DNA of 64,000 nucleotides from NCBI GenBank assembly GCA_947650005.1, contig CANSTU010000001.1:100254-164253 (forward strand), given 5' to 3'. Both the position numbers and the translations under genes were made by a program. The notes beneath the pieces were generated by a model. It ran no database searches. It saw only the letters and a program-made list of their open reading frames with translations, and had not been told where the DNA came from. Positions 50,790 through 59,564 of this stretch are shown piece after piece; position 1 is the first letter of the stretch, and every line of letters starts with the position of its first letter. The DNA is from an uncultured Lachnospiraceae bacterium (GTDB lineage Bacteria; Bacillota; Clostridia; Lachnospirales; Lachnospiraceae).

Positions 50790-52595
50790 CTATCCGAAGA
50801 CCTGGAATCCTTCGTTTTCATAGAGCAACGTATACCCGCCGTCCTGCAGGAAGTCCTGAAGATACCGCCACTTTTTCTGTTTTTCCGTGCTCAGAGACTG
50901 CGCGATCTCCTCTTCCAGATCCCTCCCGTTTTCCTGATATAGGATGATAAGGGGCCTTTGAGAAAGCAGGGCCGCTTCGTCCAGTTCCACTTTCATCTGA
51001 TCCGAAGGATAGGTATCCAGATCTGGCCAGCTATGGGTGAGGGCAGGCGCGAGATCCAGCAGATAATGAAGGCCAGGCGCATTTCCAAAGGTGATGAGCG
51101 ACGCAGCAGATGACGGTTCCTGCCCTCTCCTGTCCTGATCAGCTAGACGCAACAAGCTATCCGCCGCCTCTTCCTGGTTTTCCATAAAATCAAGCAAGCC
51201 ACTCAAGTTCTCCGCATTCCACACCTTCGTCCTCATGCCTATCAGTATATCACTGTTATCCACTTTTGCATCCCTTTTTTCTCCGTAAATTCCGTCACCG
51301 AAAGCAAAACGGGCGCGAAAACCGATTCCCTGCACCACAGTTACAGCCAGGACCGTCACGGTTATGGCCACCGCCGGGAAAAAGAGAGGGCGCCGCCCAT
51401 ACCGCACGTACCCTTGGCCCAATGCCCCCAACGCAAAGGGGGCTGCGAGGAACAGGTTGTTCAGGCTGGGCATGGTGCCGTTGTTGCTGCCCAGGGGCGT
51501 GACCGCCACAGACAGGAGCACCATCAGCGCCAGAAGACGATCGCGCCGGAAACGGCCGGCATCCGCCATCACAAAGAGGCATGAAAGAAGGATCAGATAT
51601 AAAAGGAGCATTCCCCATTCATACATACTCCTGTAGTTATAATAAGTGAAGGTGAACATTCCCCGCCCCCAAAACAGGCGGAGCAGAACAGGGATGCATA
51701 TGCAATAGACCGCTTTTCCAGCCCTATGGAACCTCGGAGGGAGTAGACGGAAGAAAATCCATCCCGCCAAAATACAGCTTCCCAGAAGCATGGCCCAGAT
51801 CAGCGTGCCTTCATAAGCCTTGAGAACGGAAGTGACCATGGAAAAAGGGGAATAACTCTCATCCGTGGCGGAATACCCAGCCAGGCTCGTGAACATCCCA
51901 AACCAGGCCCCAGGCCCGTACTGTATGCAGACCAGGGCGAAAGCCGCCAGAAATCCTGTTAGAAATCCAGCCACACACACTCCTACATTCTTCCACACCT
52001 CATCCATTTTTTGATTGGCCAGCCTGCCATAATAAAAGACAGCCAGGATCAAAGCCGTCTCCGCCAGGTTGGGCAGACGCACCATCCCGTTCAGGCCCAG
52101 GCAGACTCCCGCTCCCAATAGAAGCCCCTTTCTTTCCCAGATCAGCCCCCTATAAAGAAGGATACTTCCTAGGAGGAAAAGAAAATAGGTGAGATAATTA
52201 TAAAGAATCGTGGACGGGCACCAGCAAAAACTGATAGCCAGAATCTCCCCCAGAAAAGCGGCCGATGCGGGCATTTTTCCCTTGAGAAAATAATAGGATA
52301 AAAGCGCCATGGCGCTAATCATCAGCCTGGTGTAAAAGCTGATTCCCAAAAGCGTGCCTCCAAAGGGAAGCTTCATCAGAAGCCAGCCCATCACATTGGC
52401 CAGGTAGGTGGCCACCATCCAGGTGCCCTCCAATTGGGGGAAAAAGCGGAAATTGGTCAGGCTGTACATGGAGTCCGCCAGCTCAATTCCCTGATCCGCC
52501 CACAACAGCGGATAAATCAGCAAAACAGCCGGGAAAAGAAACCGCTCTGCAGGCCGCGCCAGTTTACCCGTTATTCCCTTCATTCTTTGTTTCAT
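50790..52595 (-). CDS. Multi-spanning membrane protein with soluble C-terminal domain, function unknown
   Basis: The protein has 601 residues. About 12 membrane helices are followed by a domain of about 170 residues (ITFGNAPGLHYLLDLAPALT). DQGIELADSMYSLTNFRFF near residue 35 puts a Glu and an Asp in the first outer loop, a plan shared with GT-C transferases. No named family was recognised. It lies after the acyltransferase-3 gene by 16 bases and before the wecE-like gene, so a role in glycan assembly is likely. The ATG at 52595 was chosen because the longer frame overlaps the acyltransferase gene; 52583 is also possible. Confidence 0.55.
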   Translation of the reverse strand: MKQRMKGITGKLARPAERFLFPAVLLIYPLLWADQGIELADSMYSLTNFRFFPQLEGTWMVATYLANVMGWLLMKLPFGGTLLGISFYTRLMISAMALLSYYFLKGKMPASAAFLGEILAISFCWCPSTILYNYLTYFLFLLGSILLYRGLIWERKGLLLGAGVCLGLNGMVRLPNLAETALILAVFYYGRLANQKMDEVWKNVGVCVAGFLTGFLAAFALVCIQYGPGAWFGMFTSLAGYSATDESYSPFSMVTSVLKAYEGTLIWAMLLGSCILAGWIFFRLLPPRFHRAGKAVYCICIPVLLRLFWGRGMFTFTYYNYRSMYEWGMLLLYLILLSCLFVMADAGRFRRDRLLALMVLLSVAVTPLGSNNGTMPSLNNLFLAAPFALGALGQGYVRYGRRPLFFPAVAITVTVLAVTVVQGIGFRARFAFGDGIYGEKRDAKVDNSDILIGMRTKVWNAENLSGLLDFMENQEEAADSLLRLADQDRRGQEPSSAASLITFGNAPGLHYLLDLAPALTHSWPDLDTYPSDQMKVELDEAALLSQRPLIILYQENGRDLEEEIAQSLSTEKQKKWRYLQDFLQDGGYTLLYENEGFQVFG

Positions 52596-52611
52596 AGGCT
52601 TCTGTGTCCCC

Positions 52612-53745
52612 TTATCTTTGCTCCATACAGGAATCCAGTCTCGCCAGAGTGGCCGACACCCGCTGGCCCAACCTGGTCTTTTCCAGTCCCTGTTTTGCCA
52701 GTTCAAACAGTCTGCCTCGCAGCAGATCGATACAGATACACAACAGAAATAAGAATAGGACGCTTTCCGTCATCTGAATCAAATATCCCGCCGTATGGCA
52801 GGAAGGTTCCCCTAGGATCCATTCCGTCCATCGGCCGCTGATATCCACGTGTTCATGGATCAGGTAGACCCCAAAAGCCCCCCGGGAGGCCTGGCAAATC
52901 CATCCGGAAACCTTCCCCGCAGGGATCCGCAGCCCTGCAAACAGGCAAAACAGCCCCAACGCCCCCGTATAGGCGAACAGATAATTATAGTGAAAAGGAA
53001 CCGTGGCATAATACTCCAGAATCCCTCTGCAGCCACATAGCCATAGGCTGAACAGCTCACTTCCCGCCACCAACAGGCAAGAGATCGCATAAAGCAGGGC
53101 ACACCTCTTTTTCCTACCCAGCAGCGCGCCCCCGTGCCTACGCATACAAGCTCCCGTCAGATAGAGGCAGATAAACCAACCGAAATCATATCCATATCGG
53201 TCCGAAGCGAAAGGCAGGACGCTCAAGCTCTTTCCCAGACAGAAAAATGCCAGCAATGCGCCAATGGCGATCCGCAGCTGCCTTGCGCTCATGGCGCGTA
53301 CCGCCGCATTCAGCAGCGGGCTGAACAACAGCAATACCACATAGGCGGTCACAAACCAGTAATGGCCAGACTGAACCGGAAACAAACAGTTCCACACATG
53401 ATAAGGATTCAGCAGCTCCGCCACGGAAAGCACCCCTGCCGCTGTCAAGCCCACAGGAATCAACAAAGTGTAGAAAAGGATTTGACACCAGAGCCGTTGG
53501 AGGCGTCGGAAGGAAAACCCTTTCTGTGACAGAAAATACCCGCTGATGAGCACATACACGTTAACCGCCACAATACAGAAGGATTCCACCAGCACGCCGG
53601 CAGTTTCCCGCCCATCCGGAACCCGCCCTTTTTCCGCCACTGGGAGCCCTCCCGTGTGGGAGAGAAAGTGCATGCTTACCACCATCAGCATGGCCAGAAT
53701 GCGAAGCAATTCAAAATTGGCCTGTCTTTTCCCGGTTTCTGCCAT
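52612..53745 (-). CDS. Acyltransferase-3 family membrane protein (OafA/WecH-like)
   Basis: The protein has 377 residues with about ten helices. FELLRILAMLMVVSMHFLSH near residue 12 contains the R-x10-H motif that marks the family, and VNVYVLISGYFLS near residue 62 follows. AFGVYLIHEHVDISGRW near residue 310 is the usual ending. It should O-acetylate (or otherwise acylate) a sugar of the lipid-linked or exported glycan. Its ATG shares bases with the ABC gene's stop (TGATG), so flippase and acyltransferase are translationally coupled, suggesting decoration around the time of flipping. Confidence 0.85.
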   Translation of the reverse strand: MAETGKRQANFELLRILAMLMVVSMHFLSHTGGLPVAEKGRVPDGRETAGVLVESFCIVAVNVYVLISGYFLSQKGFSFRRLQRLWCQILFYTLLIPVGLTAAGVLSVAELLNPYHVWNCLFPVQSGHYWFVTAYVVLLLFSPLLNAAVRAMSARQLRIAIGALLAFFCLGKSLSVLPFASDRYGYDFGWFICLYLTGACMRRHGGALLGRKKRCALLYAISCLLVAGSELFSLWLCGCRGILEYYATVPFHYNYLFAYTGALGLFCLFAGLRIPAGKVSGWICQASRGAFGVYLIHEHVDISGRWTEWILGEPSCHTAGYLIQMTESVLFLFLLCICIDLLRGRLFELAKQGLEKTRLGQRVSATLARLDSCMEQR

Positions 53746-55496
53746 CAGCGTTCCCTTTCCACCTTCCCGTCCTCCACCCGGTAGACCATGTCGCACTTCT
53801 CTATGGTCTGCAGGCGATGAGCAATGATGATCAGCGTCTTGCGCCCGTGGAGACGATTGATGGAATCCATAATCGCCGCCTCCGTCTCGTTGTCCAGTGC
53901 AGAGGTAGCTTCATCCAGCACCAACACTTCCGGATCCTCGAACAATGCTCTTGCAATGCCGATTCTCTGCCTCTGGCCGCCGGAAATACGGATTCCCCGT
54001 TCCCCTATGCTCGTATCCAGTCCCTCTGGAAGGCCGCGGACAAACCCGTCTAGCTGTGCCTCTTCCAGCGCTTGCCACACCTTGTTATCGTCGATCGCTT
54101 CTTCCGGCACCCCAAAGGCCACATTTTTGCGGATCGATGCATCGATCATGAAAATTGACTGGGGGATATAACCGATGTTGCGCAGCCATCCTTCATAATG
54201 CTCCCGCACCTCCACCCCATCCGCCAAGATACTCCCCTCCTGCAGCTTTAAAAGGCCCAAAAGAATATCGATAATGGTAGTTTTTCCCGATCCCGAGGTT
54301 CCCACCACACCCACGGACGCTCCCACAGGGATCTCCATGTGCGCATGGTCGAAGATGAGCACATCCGTATTAGGATATTTGTATACGATATTTTTCAGTT
54401 CGATCTGCTCCTGCACAGGCAGCTTTTCCGCCCGCTTTTTCTCCAAATAGGCCTGTGCGTCATAGTTCACGCTATCGTCGTTGATTTCCTCCTGAAGGTT
54501 GTCGCTTACGCCCATGAAAAAGGGCTCAAAGTATGAGATGGAAGTCAAATGGTTGTTGATCCGGTTCGCGCTGGGCAGAAGCCGCATGGCGGCCACGGCG
54601 AAGACGCCGATCTGGGTGATCATCTGGGTCATATCCTTCCCCGCCATGATCTGAAAAATCAGATACAGCACCAACCCAGCGATGCAGACCGTCTCGATTA
54701 AAAGCCTGGGGGTAGAATTGAAAATATTATACTTCTGCACTGCGTTCACGTATCCCGCGCCGCATTTGGCGTATTCATTGATAAAATAGCTTTCCCGGTT
54801 GGCAATCTTAATTTCCTTGATTCCCATGACAGACTGGTCAATCCACTTATACAAGCCGCTGTAATAATCCTGGTTTTCCTCCCCAGCCTTTTTCATGATG
54901 GGCTTGAGCACATTCTTGATCAGCAGAAGAACCACCACCAGCAGGGCTGCCACCGTTATGATCATGAAAGGGTCCCGGGTCATCAGCACACCCACCAGGA
55001 TTACGAACATGATCAGCTCGCTCACCAGCTGCAGGCTGGCGAGGATCAGTCCATACATGTTGTTCACGTCCGAAGTGATGCTTCTCTGGATCACGGAGGT
55101 ATCCGCATTCAGATAATATTCATAAGGCCTTTGCATGAAATTGATCATCATGCGCCGGGAGGTGGCGAACTGATTTGTATATACGAACCGCAGCTGCACC
55201 ACATTCTGAAAATAAAGGAAGATATTTTTCAGAGCAAAGGCAGCGATAATGGAAAGCAGCATGAGGATCGTAAACTGAGAGGTGCTGTCCATCCCAAGAA
55301 AGCGATAGAGATCCCCCAAATACCCTTCCCCGGTCAACCTTTCCGGGTTGAGCAGCGTTTCTATCAGAGGAATGACCAGCCCGATGCTGCACGCCTCCAA
55401 CAGGGCGCCGAAAAACATCAACACGATGATTCCTCCCATTTTGGCTTTCTGCTTCCTGTCGAGCAGGACGTTCATCTTTTTTATTATTTTTCGCAT
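53745..55496 (-). CDS. ABC transporter, fused permease/ATPase (PglK-like flippase)
   Basis: The protein has 583 residues with six membrane helices, then Walker A GTSGSGKTTIIDIL near residue 400, signature RISGGQRQRIG near 500 and Walker B LVLDEATSALDN near 520. MQRPYEYYLNADTSVIQRS near residue 120 resembles the PglK loop and also the paralogue at 10237. It should flip a lipid-linked oligosaccharide across the membrane with ATP. Two such flippases in one region suggest two separate lipid-linked glycans. The ATG at 55496 follows AATGAGAGGAAGAGCAT, a type 2-like module. Confidence 0.85.
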   Translation of the reverse strand: MRKIIKKMNVLLDRKQKAKMGGIIVLMFFGALLEACSIGLVIPLIETLLNPERLTGEGYLGDLYRFLGMDSTSQFTILMLLSIIAAFALKNIFLYFQNVVQLRFVYTNQFATSRRMMINFMQRPYEYYLNADTSVIQRSITSDVNNMYGLILASLQLVSELIMFVILVGVLMTRDPFMIITVAALLVVVLLLIKNVLKPIMKKAGEENQDYYSGLYKWIDQSVMGIKEIKIANRESYFINEYAKCGAGYVNAVQKYNIFNSTPRLLIETVCIAGLVLYLIFQIMAGKDMTQMITQIGVFAVAAMRLLPSANRINNHLTSISYFEPFFMGVSDNLQEEINDDSVNYDAQAYLEKKRAEKLPVQEQIELKNIVYKYPNTDVLIFDHAHMEIPVGASVGVVGTSGSGKTTIIDILLGLLKLQEGSILADGVEVREHYEGWLRNIGYIPQSIFMIDASIRKNVAFGVPEEAIDDNKVWQALEEAQLDGFVRGLPEGLDTSIGERGIRISGGQRQRIGIARALFEDPEVLVLDEATSALDNETEAAIMDSINRLHGRKTLIIIAHRLQTIEKCDMVYRVEDGKVERER

Positions 55497-55497
55497 A

Positions 55498-55530
55498 TGC
55501 TCTTCCTCTCATTACCGCTTTCGGCCGGGA
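55498..55530 (-). repeat. Type 2-like hairpin-SD module
   Basis: CCCGGCCGAAAGCGGTAATG is followed by AGAGGAAGAGCAT and the ABC gene start at 55496. The stem (CCG/CGG) is short, but the AATGAGAGG linker is fully conserved. Confidence 0.5.
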
Positions 55531-55535
55531 TATCG

Positions 55536-57125
55536 TCATGGCCCAGTTATGCTTTCCTCGCAGGTCTTCACCACCCATACGCCTTCGATCTGTTTGACGC
55601 ACTCATCCGCCGGATAAGCAGGCATGGAGCGATATTCCTCCGACGCGCGGATCGCTTCCTGCGTCTCCTTTGTCACCTCAGGCATTTCCACCCCGATATA
55701 GGTTCTCATGAAATTATGGCGCACGCCGCTAGTGAGCATCCCTGTCTCCCTGGCCACCCCGGACAGATCGTCGAACCGTTCTCCATCCATGGAATAGCTT
55801 CCCAACAGGTCCGGCGTCTCACTCAAACCATATTCCCCGATCAGTGCAAAGGGGTCTCCCGGCCGATACCCCTCCGTGGCCTCAATGCGTTCCATCACGC
55901 GGTTGTACCAGGCATAGGAACGTTCATAAGCAATCCCCATCCGAAAATAGGCCTGGTTTATCACCACGAAATTCTCATATCCCACCAAAAGCAGCGTACC
56001 GACGATAAAAATTCCCACAGCCCGGCCCAGACGCTTCCTTCCCGTCCTCCCCAAAAGGCCTTCCTCCTGCTCCAAGCTCTTTTCCAGCATAGCTGCCACG
56101 AACACGTATAAAAGCTGGTATTGATAGAGCATCAGCAGACTTACGCTGGCGTCCGGCGCCATGATAATAATGGAACCCAAGGAAAGGGGGATAGCTGCCG
56201 CCAGGAAAAGGTATAGCACGGCTCCCCATGGCTTCCTCCATCTTTTATTTTTCACAAAATAGGCGATCACATACCCTGCAGACAGCAGACAGCACAGCCC
56301 ATTTAGGATCCCTGCGAAGCCGGTCACATAGGAATAGGGGGATAAGAGGAAATATTGCGCCACGTACTTGTAGGCGCGCAGAATCAGGCGCGGCAGGCGC
56401 GCTGGGTCTATTTTTCCCATGTTATTCAACCCATTATAGCTTTCCAGCTCCGGGAAAATCGCCCTCGATACCAACGTATAGACTACCACCGAGGCGAGAA
56501 GGATCAGAAAGGTCGCCGCCCCCTTCCGGAAGATCTTACCCGCTTCCGCTTCCTCCGGCAGCATATCCAGAAAAAGCCCGCACACCAGGATTCCCAGTGC
56601 CAGGCACAGATAGGCCTGATAGATTCCCATTCCCAGCACCAAAAGCACGATTCCCGGCACAAAACCATACCGGTATCTGCGAATCAGCCAAGCCGCCGTA
56701 CACGCCAGCAGGATCCCCACTGCATAACAGTCAGCGGTGAACATGAACGTAAATAAGCTGCACATGCTGGGAAACGACAACATCATGAGCGGCACCAGCA
56801 CCGCCGAGGTAATGCTTCTAAGGTCCAGGGCGGACAAAACCATGCAGGCCGCCACACTGATCATCCCGATGGCAAAAAGGCCGCTCAGCCATGGCACGCT
56901 CCAGATCCCGTCCAAATGATGGACATATTTTAAAAACCACCGTCCAAACTCCGACCCCACCGCGAAGCCGCCCACATTGTTAATGTCATCCCAGTTCGGC
57001 AGTTTATTGGTGAGCATATAGGCGTGAATCAGAATGCCCGAAAGCACGCCGCTGATCAGGCACCATTTGATGTGCCTGGGCATCTTCGCGAACATTCCTC
57101 TGAGAATATCTTCCTTTTCCTCCAT
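55536..57125 (-). CDS. GtrII-family glucosyltransferase domain protein (membrane)
   Basis: The protein has 529 residues and about 11 helices. LPNWDDINNVGGFAVGSEFGR near residue 42 carries the WDD-type acidic motif and G-R of the Glucos_trans_II family, and FTFMFTADCYAVGILLA near residue 125 follows. Related phage proteins glucosylate O-antigen outside the membrane using undecaprenyl-phosphate-glucose made by GtrB; the GtrB-like gene at 45998 is in the same unit. The C-terminal 130 residues are soluble. The ATG at 57125 follows AGGAAAGGAACGG. Confidence 0.75.
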   Translation of the reverse strand: MEEKEDILRGMFAKMPRHIKWCLISGVLSGILIHAYMLTNKLPNWDDINNVGGFAVGSEFGRWFLKYVHHLDGIWSVPWLSGLFAIGMISVAACMVLSALDLRSITSAVLVPLMMLSFPSMCSLFTFMFTADCYAVGILLACTAAWLIRRYRYGFVPGIVLLVLGMGIYQAYLCLALGILVCGLFLDMLPEEAEAGKIFRKGAATFLILLASVVVYTLVSRAIFPELESYNGLNNMGKIDPARLPRLILRAYKYVAQYFLLSPYSYVTGFAGILNGLCCLLSAGYVIAYFVKNKRWRKPWGAVLYLFLAAAIPLSLGSIIIMAPDASVSLLMLYQYQLLYVFVAAMLEKSLEQEEGLLGRTGRKRLGRAVGIFIVGTLLLVGYENFVVINQAYFRMGIAYERSYAWYNRVMERIEATEGYRPGDPFALIGEYGLSETPDLLGSYSMDGERFDDLSGVARETGMLTSGVRHNFMRTYIGVEMPEVTKETQEAIRASEEYRSMPAYPADECVKQIEGVWVVKTCEESITGP

Positions 57126-57237
57126 TTGCGCCGTTCCTTTCCTGCGTTCCATGGTCCAAAACGTGTCTTTCGATTACGGAAATGCATCTCGGACACGCGT
57201 TCAAACGTTATATCAACACAGCGCCGGCTTCCTTTCG

Positions 57238-58914
57238 TCAATCCGCCGCTGTCCCCACGATCAAACCGTCTGCTTCCACATATTCCATGCGGGGATCAAT
57301 ACAGTAACTGCTGTCACTTTTTTTATAGATGTACAGCGTATCCCTTCTCACCTCCGCCAGGGCCTCCAAAAGATCCTCTGAAGCCGCCGTGCGGACCGTA
57401 GGACAGGAAGTGACGAAATCATTCACCGTCATTTTGCTTTCCGCCGCATAGGTGCTCAGCTCGTAGATCAATTCCCTATCGTCCACCATATATGAGACAA
57501 ATACCATATGCTTGATTTCCGGATCCTGCGCCCACTGCTCCCACGCATCATCCTTTAGCCGGCTTTCATATTCATAGTCCGTGCTGAACTGCACCTGACG
57601 CTGCATGAGCTGCCACTTTCCATCCGCCACCTGAAGCATTGAAAAGACTACCAGCAGCACCGCCGCCATGGCTTCCCAGGGCATCTCCTTCTCCATCCAC
57701 ACCACGCTGCACAGGATGATCAGATAAACCACAGGCCAGATAAAACGGCCGCAGCAGGATACCCGCTGCCACAACCCCAGAAGCCATCCAGGGACGCCGA
57801 TCCGCATGACCACCTCCGCCCCGCAGGCCACTCTGGGAGAAAGCGACACCGCCAGGCACAGCAGGATCAGGATCAGCCAGGCCAATCCATTCTCTTTCTT
57901 CTTCCAATCGGGGCGAAATCCCGGCTTTTCCTTTTTCACTAAATAACGGTACAAAACATGAACCAGCCAAGCCAGCGCTCCTGCCGCCAGCGTCAGAAGG
58001 ACACCGGTTCCCGGAAAGGCCAATCCCTCCTCCGCCTTGGACCCGCACATCTGAAGGCTGGGCAGCATCTGGGACCAACCCTGGGGATTCAGCAGCCCGT
58101 TTAAGTTAAACCCGGCCTGCTCCAGCGAAGGCATATCCGGAATATGGACATGGGAAAACCCACCCAACAAAGCCACCGTGCCCACGGACGCCCCCAGATA
58201 TGACAAAAGCCCTGCCAAATCCTGGCTGAACCGTTTCCTGCCGATCACATCCGCCAGCAAAAAACTGAGGAGCACAAAGCCGCACAACGGAATAAAATAC
58301 AACTGGCTCCCTGCCGCCAAAGCTCCCAAAAGCCCCCATCGCCAGGCGCTTTTCCTCCCTGTCATTTCCTTTCTGTGTATTCCCAGATAAAAAGAACACA
58401 AAATCAGCCACTGTGCGCCCAGGGCCAGGTTCACCGTCACCTGGGCAAGCATCACTGGCGTAATTACGAAAAGAAGGCTTCCCACAACAGCCTCTGCCTT
58501 TTTTCTCACATAATCATGGATCAGAAGGGCGCCGAAGGCCCCCTGGGCCCCAAAACACAGCATCCCCCATAATCCAAAATATTGGAACTTGCCGGGAAGT
58601 ATCCCGCGAAACAATTTGAAAAATACCGCCGCCAGGGGAATCGAATCCGTATAGATCACGGAAACTTCATTGGGGTAAGTCATCCCGTCCATCAATCCGA
58701 CAGGAAATATCCAATCGCTGCTCCGATAGAAGCACCAGCCTAGGTAATTCTGGGTTAAGTTCCCGCCTCCTAGTAGCCAATCTATATAAGTGACATTCAG
58801 CACCTGTACTCCATAGATGCTTATAAATGTGATGATTCCCACAAACGCGCCGAGTATCCAGACCTGGTTTTGCTTCCAGAATGCGGACGCTTTTTCCCTG
58901 TTTATTCCCTGCAC
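57238..58914 (-). CDS. DUF6311-family membrane protein, first gene of unit B
   Basis: The protein has 558 residues and about 11 helices. LGGGNLTQNYLGWCFYRSSDW near residue 48, TYPNEVSVIYTDSIPLAAVFF near residue 78 and FQYFGLWGMLCFGAQGAFGAL near residue 110 are the recognisable family blocks. The fold is probably GT-C-like with an outer C-terminal domain (residues 430-558), but no activity is known. The start is GTG at 58914, preceded by GGAAGGAAAA. A predicted promoter lies about 90 bases upstream, so it begins the unit. Confidence 0.75.
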   Translation of the reverse strand: MQGINREKASAFWKQNQVWILGAFVGIITFISIYGVQVLNVTYIDWLLGGGNLTQNYLGWCFYRSSDWIFPVGLMDGMTYPNEVSVIYTDSIPLAAVFFKLFRGILPGKFQYFGLWGMLCFGAQGAFGALLIHDYVRKKAEAVVGSLLFVITPVMLAQVTVNLALGAQWLILCSFYLGIHRKEMTGRKSAWRWGLLGALAAGSQLYFIPLCGFVLLSFLLADVIGRKRFSQDLAGLLSYLGASVGTVALLGGFSHVHIPDMPSLEQAGFNLNGLLNPQGWSQMLPSLQMCGSKAEEGLAFPGTGVLLTLAAGALAWLVHVLYRYLVKKEKPGFRPDWKKKENGLAWLILILLCLAVSLSPRVACGAEVVMRIGVPGWLLGLWQRVSCCGRFIWPVVYLIILCSVVWMEKEMPWEAMAAVLLVVFSMLQVADGKWQLMQRQVQFSTDYEYESRLKDDAWEQWAQDPEIKHMVFVSYMVDDRELIYELSTYAAESKMTVNDFVTSCPTVRTAASEDLLEALAEVRRDTLYIYKKSDSSYCIDPRMEYVEADGLIVGTAAD

Positions 58915-59000
58915 TGTTTCTATTTTCCTTCCGCTCTGATATTATTTTGGCGTTTGGCCAAAAGCAGCCTCAGGCGTTTTATTTTCCGATCGGCATACTT

Positions 59001-59029
59001 ATCTTACCATGGCTTTCTGGCTTTCGCAA
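59001..59029 (-). promoter_or_regulatory. Predicted sigma-A promoter of unit B
   Basis: -35 TTGCGA (59029-59024) and -10 TAAGAT (59006-59001) have a 17-base spacer. Transcription would start near 58994, giving a leader of about 80 bases before the GTG at 58914. Confidence 0.5.
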
Positions 59030-59088
59030 GTCAGCGATTTGAAACTGATGGGATGTTTTCCGCGGAAGATCCCTTTCCAGGGAAGACA

Positions 59089-59420
59089 GATGAGCGGAAA
59101 CCGAGAAGCAGGGGGACCGGGAGGGTGGCGCCGGACGGCAGATGCTTGGGTTTGGGCATGGGGATTGTTTTGGAAAAACGCTGAGACTTTGGGAGGCTTC
59201 TAAAGAGGATCCGGCCCTGCTTCGGACATTCCGGCTGGGGCTAAACTCCTCGCTTCGCTCGTCAAACAACGCCCCTCCGCAATGAAGCAGGGCCGGATTC
59301 TCTTTAGAAGCCGCACCAAAGTCTCAGAAGCTTTTCCAAAACAATCCCCATACCCAAACCCAAGCATCTGCCGTCCGGCGCCACCCTTCCGGTCCCCCCG
59401 CTTCTCGGTTTCCGCTCATC
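59089..59420. repeat. Large inverted repeat 2 (about 135-bp arms, 60-base centre)
   Basis: The left arm 59089-59223 and right arm 59284-59420 match at over 90% by eye, with two small length differences. The centre can pair further (GGGGC with GCCCC) and has CTCGCTTCGCTCG at its tip. It lies between two divergent promoters, so it cannot be a terminator for either flanking gene. A MITE-like element, an insulator or a structured RNA gene are the alternatives. Its sequence is unrelated to inverted repeat 1, but the plan is the same. Confidence 0.75.
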
Positions 59421-59463
59421 CCAAACAGCACGCAAAATTACCGTATTCATCGTGAAAAATAGA

Positions 59464-59492
59464 TTCATTTCTTTATGCTATGATGCTATAAT
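59464..59492 (+). promoter_or_regulatory. Predicted sigma-A promoter of the patB-GH79 operon
   Basis: A perfect -10 TATAAT (59487-59492) follows a weak -35 TTCATT (59464-59469) with 17 bases between. TATGCTATGATGC in the spacer makes a partial repeat with the -10 box. Transcription would start near 59499. Confidence 0.6.
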
Positions 59493-59539
59493 AGAAACAA
59501 TACATAGGAACACAGGGATTGGTACAAACGAATTGCCGC

Positions 59540-59564
59540 CTTGGGCGGCGGAATGCGAGGAAAA
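59540..59564 (+). repeat. Type 2 hairpin-SD module on the plus strand
   Basis: GCCGCCTTGGGCGGCGG is followed by AATGCGAGGAAAA and the patB-like start. It has the same arrangement as the minus-strand copies, which shows that the module belongs to gene starts and not to one operon or strand. Confidence 0.65.

Larger units (their letters stand above)
58915..59564. other. 650-base divergent intergenic region
   Basis: It holds the unit B promoter, the large inverted repeat, the patB promoter and a plus-strand type 2 module, in that order. Open frames of 64-104 codons cross the repeat on both strands, but they are mirror images of the palindrome and have no supported start. No RNA gene of a known family was seen. 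Confidence 0.6.

Noticed and set aside
58979..59269. Open frames on both strands within large inverted repeat 2
   Set aside because: They arise from the palindrome itself, mirror each other, and lack ribosome sites.
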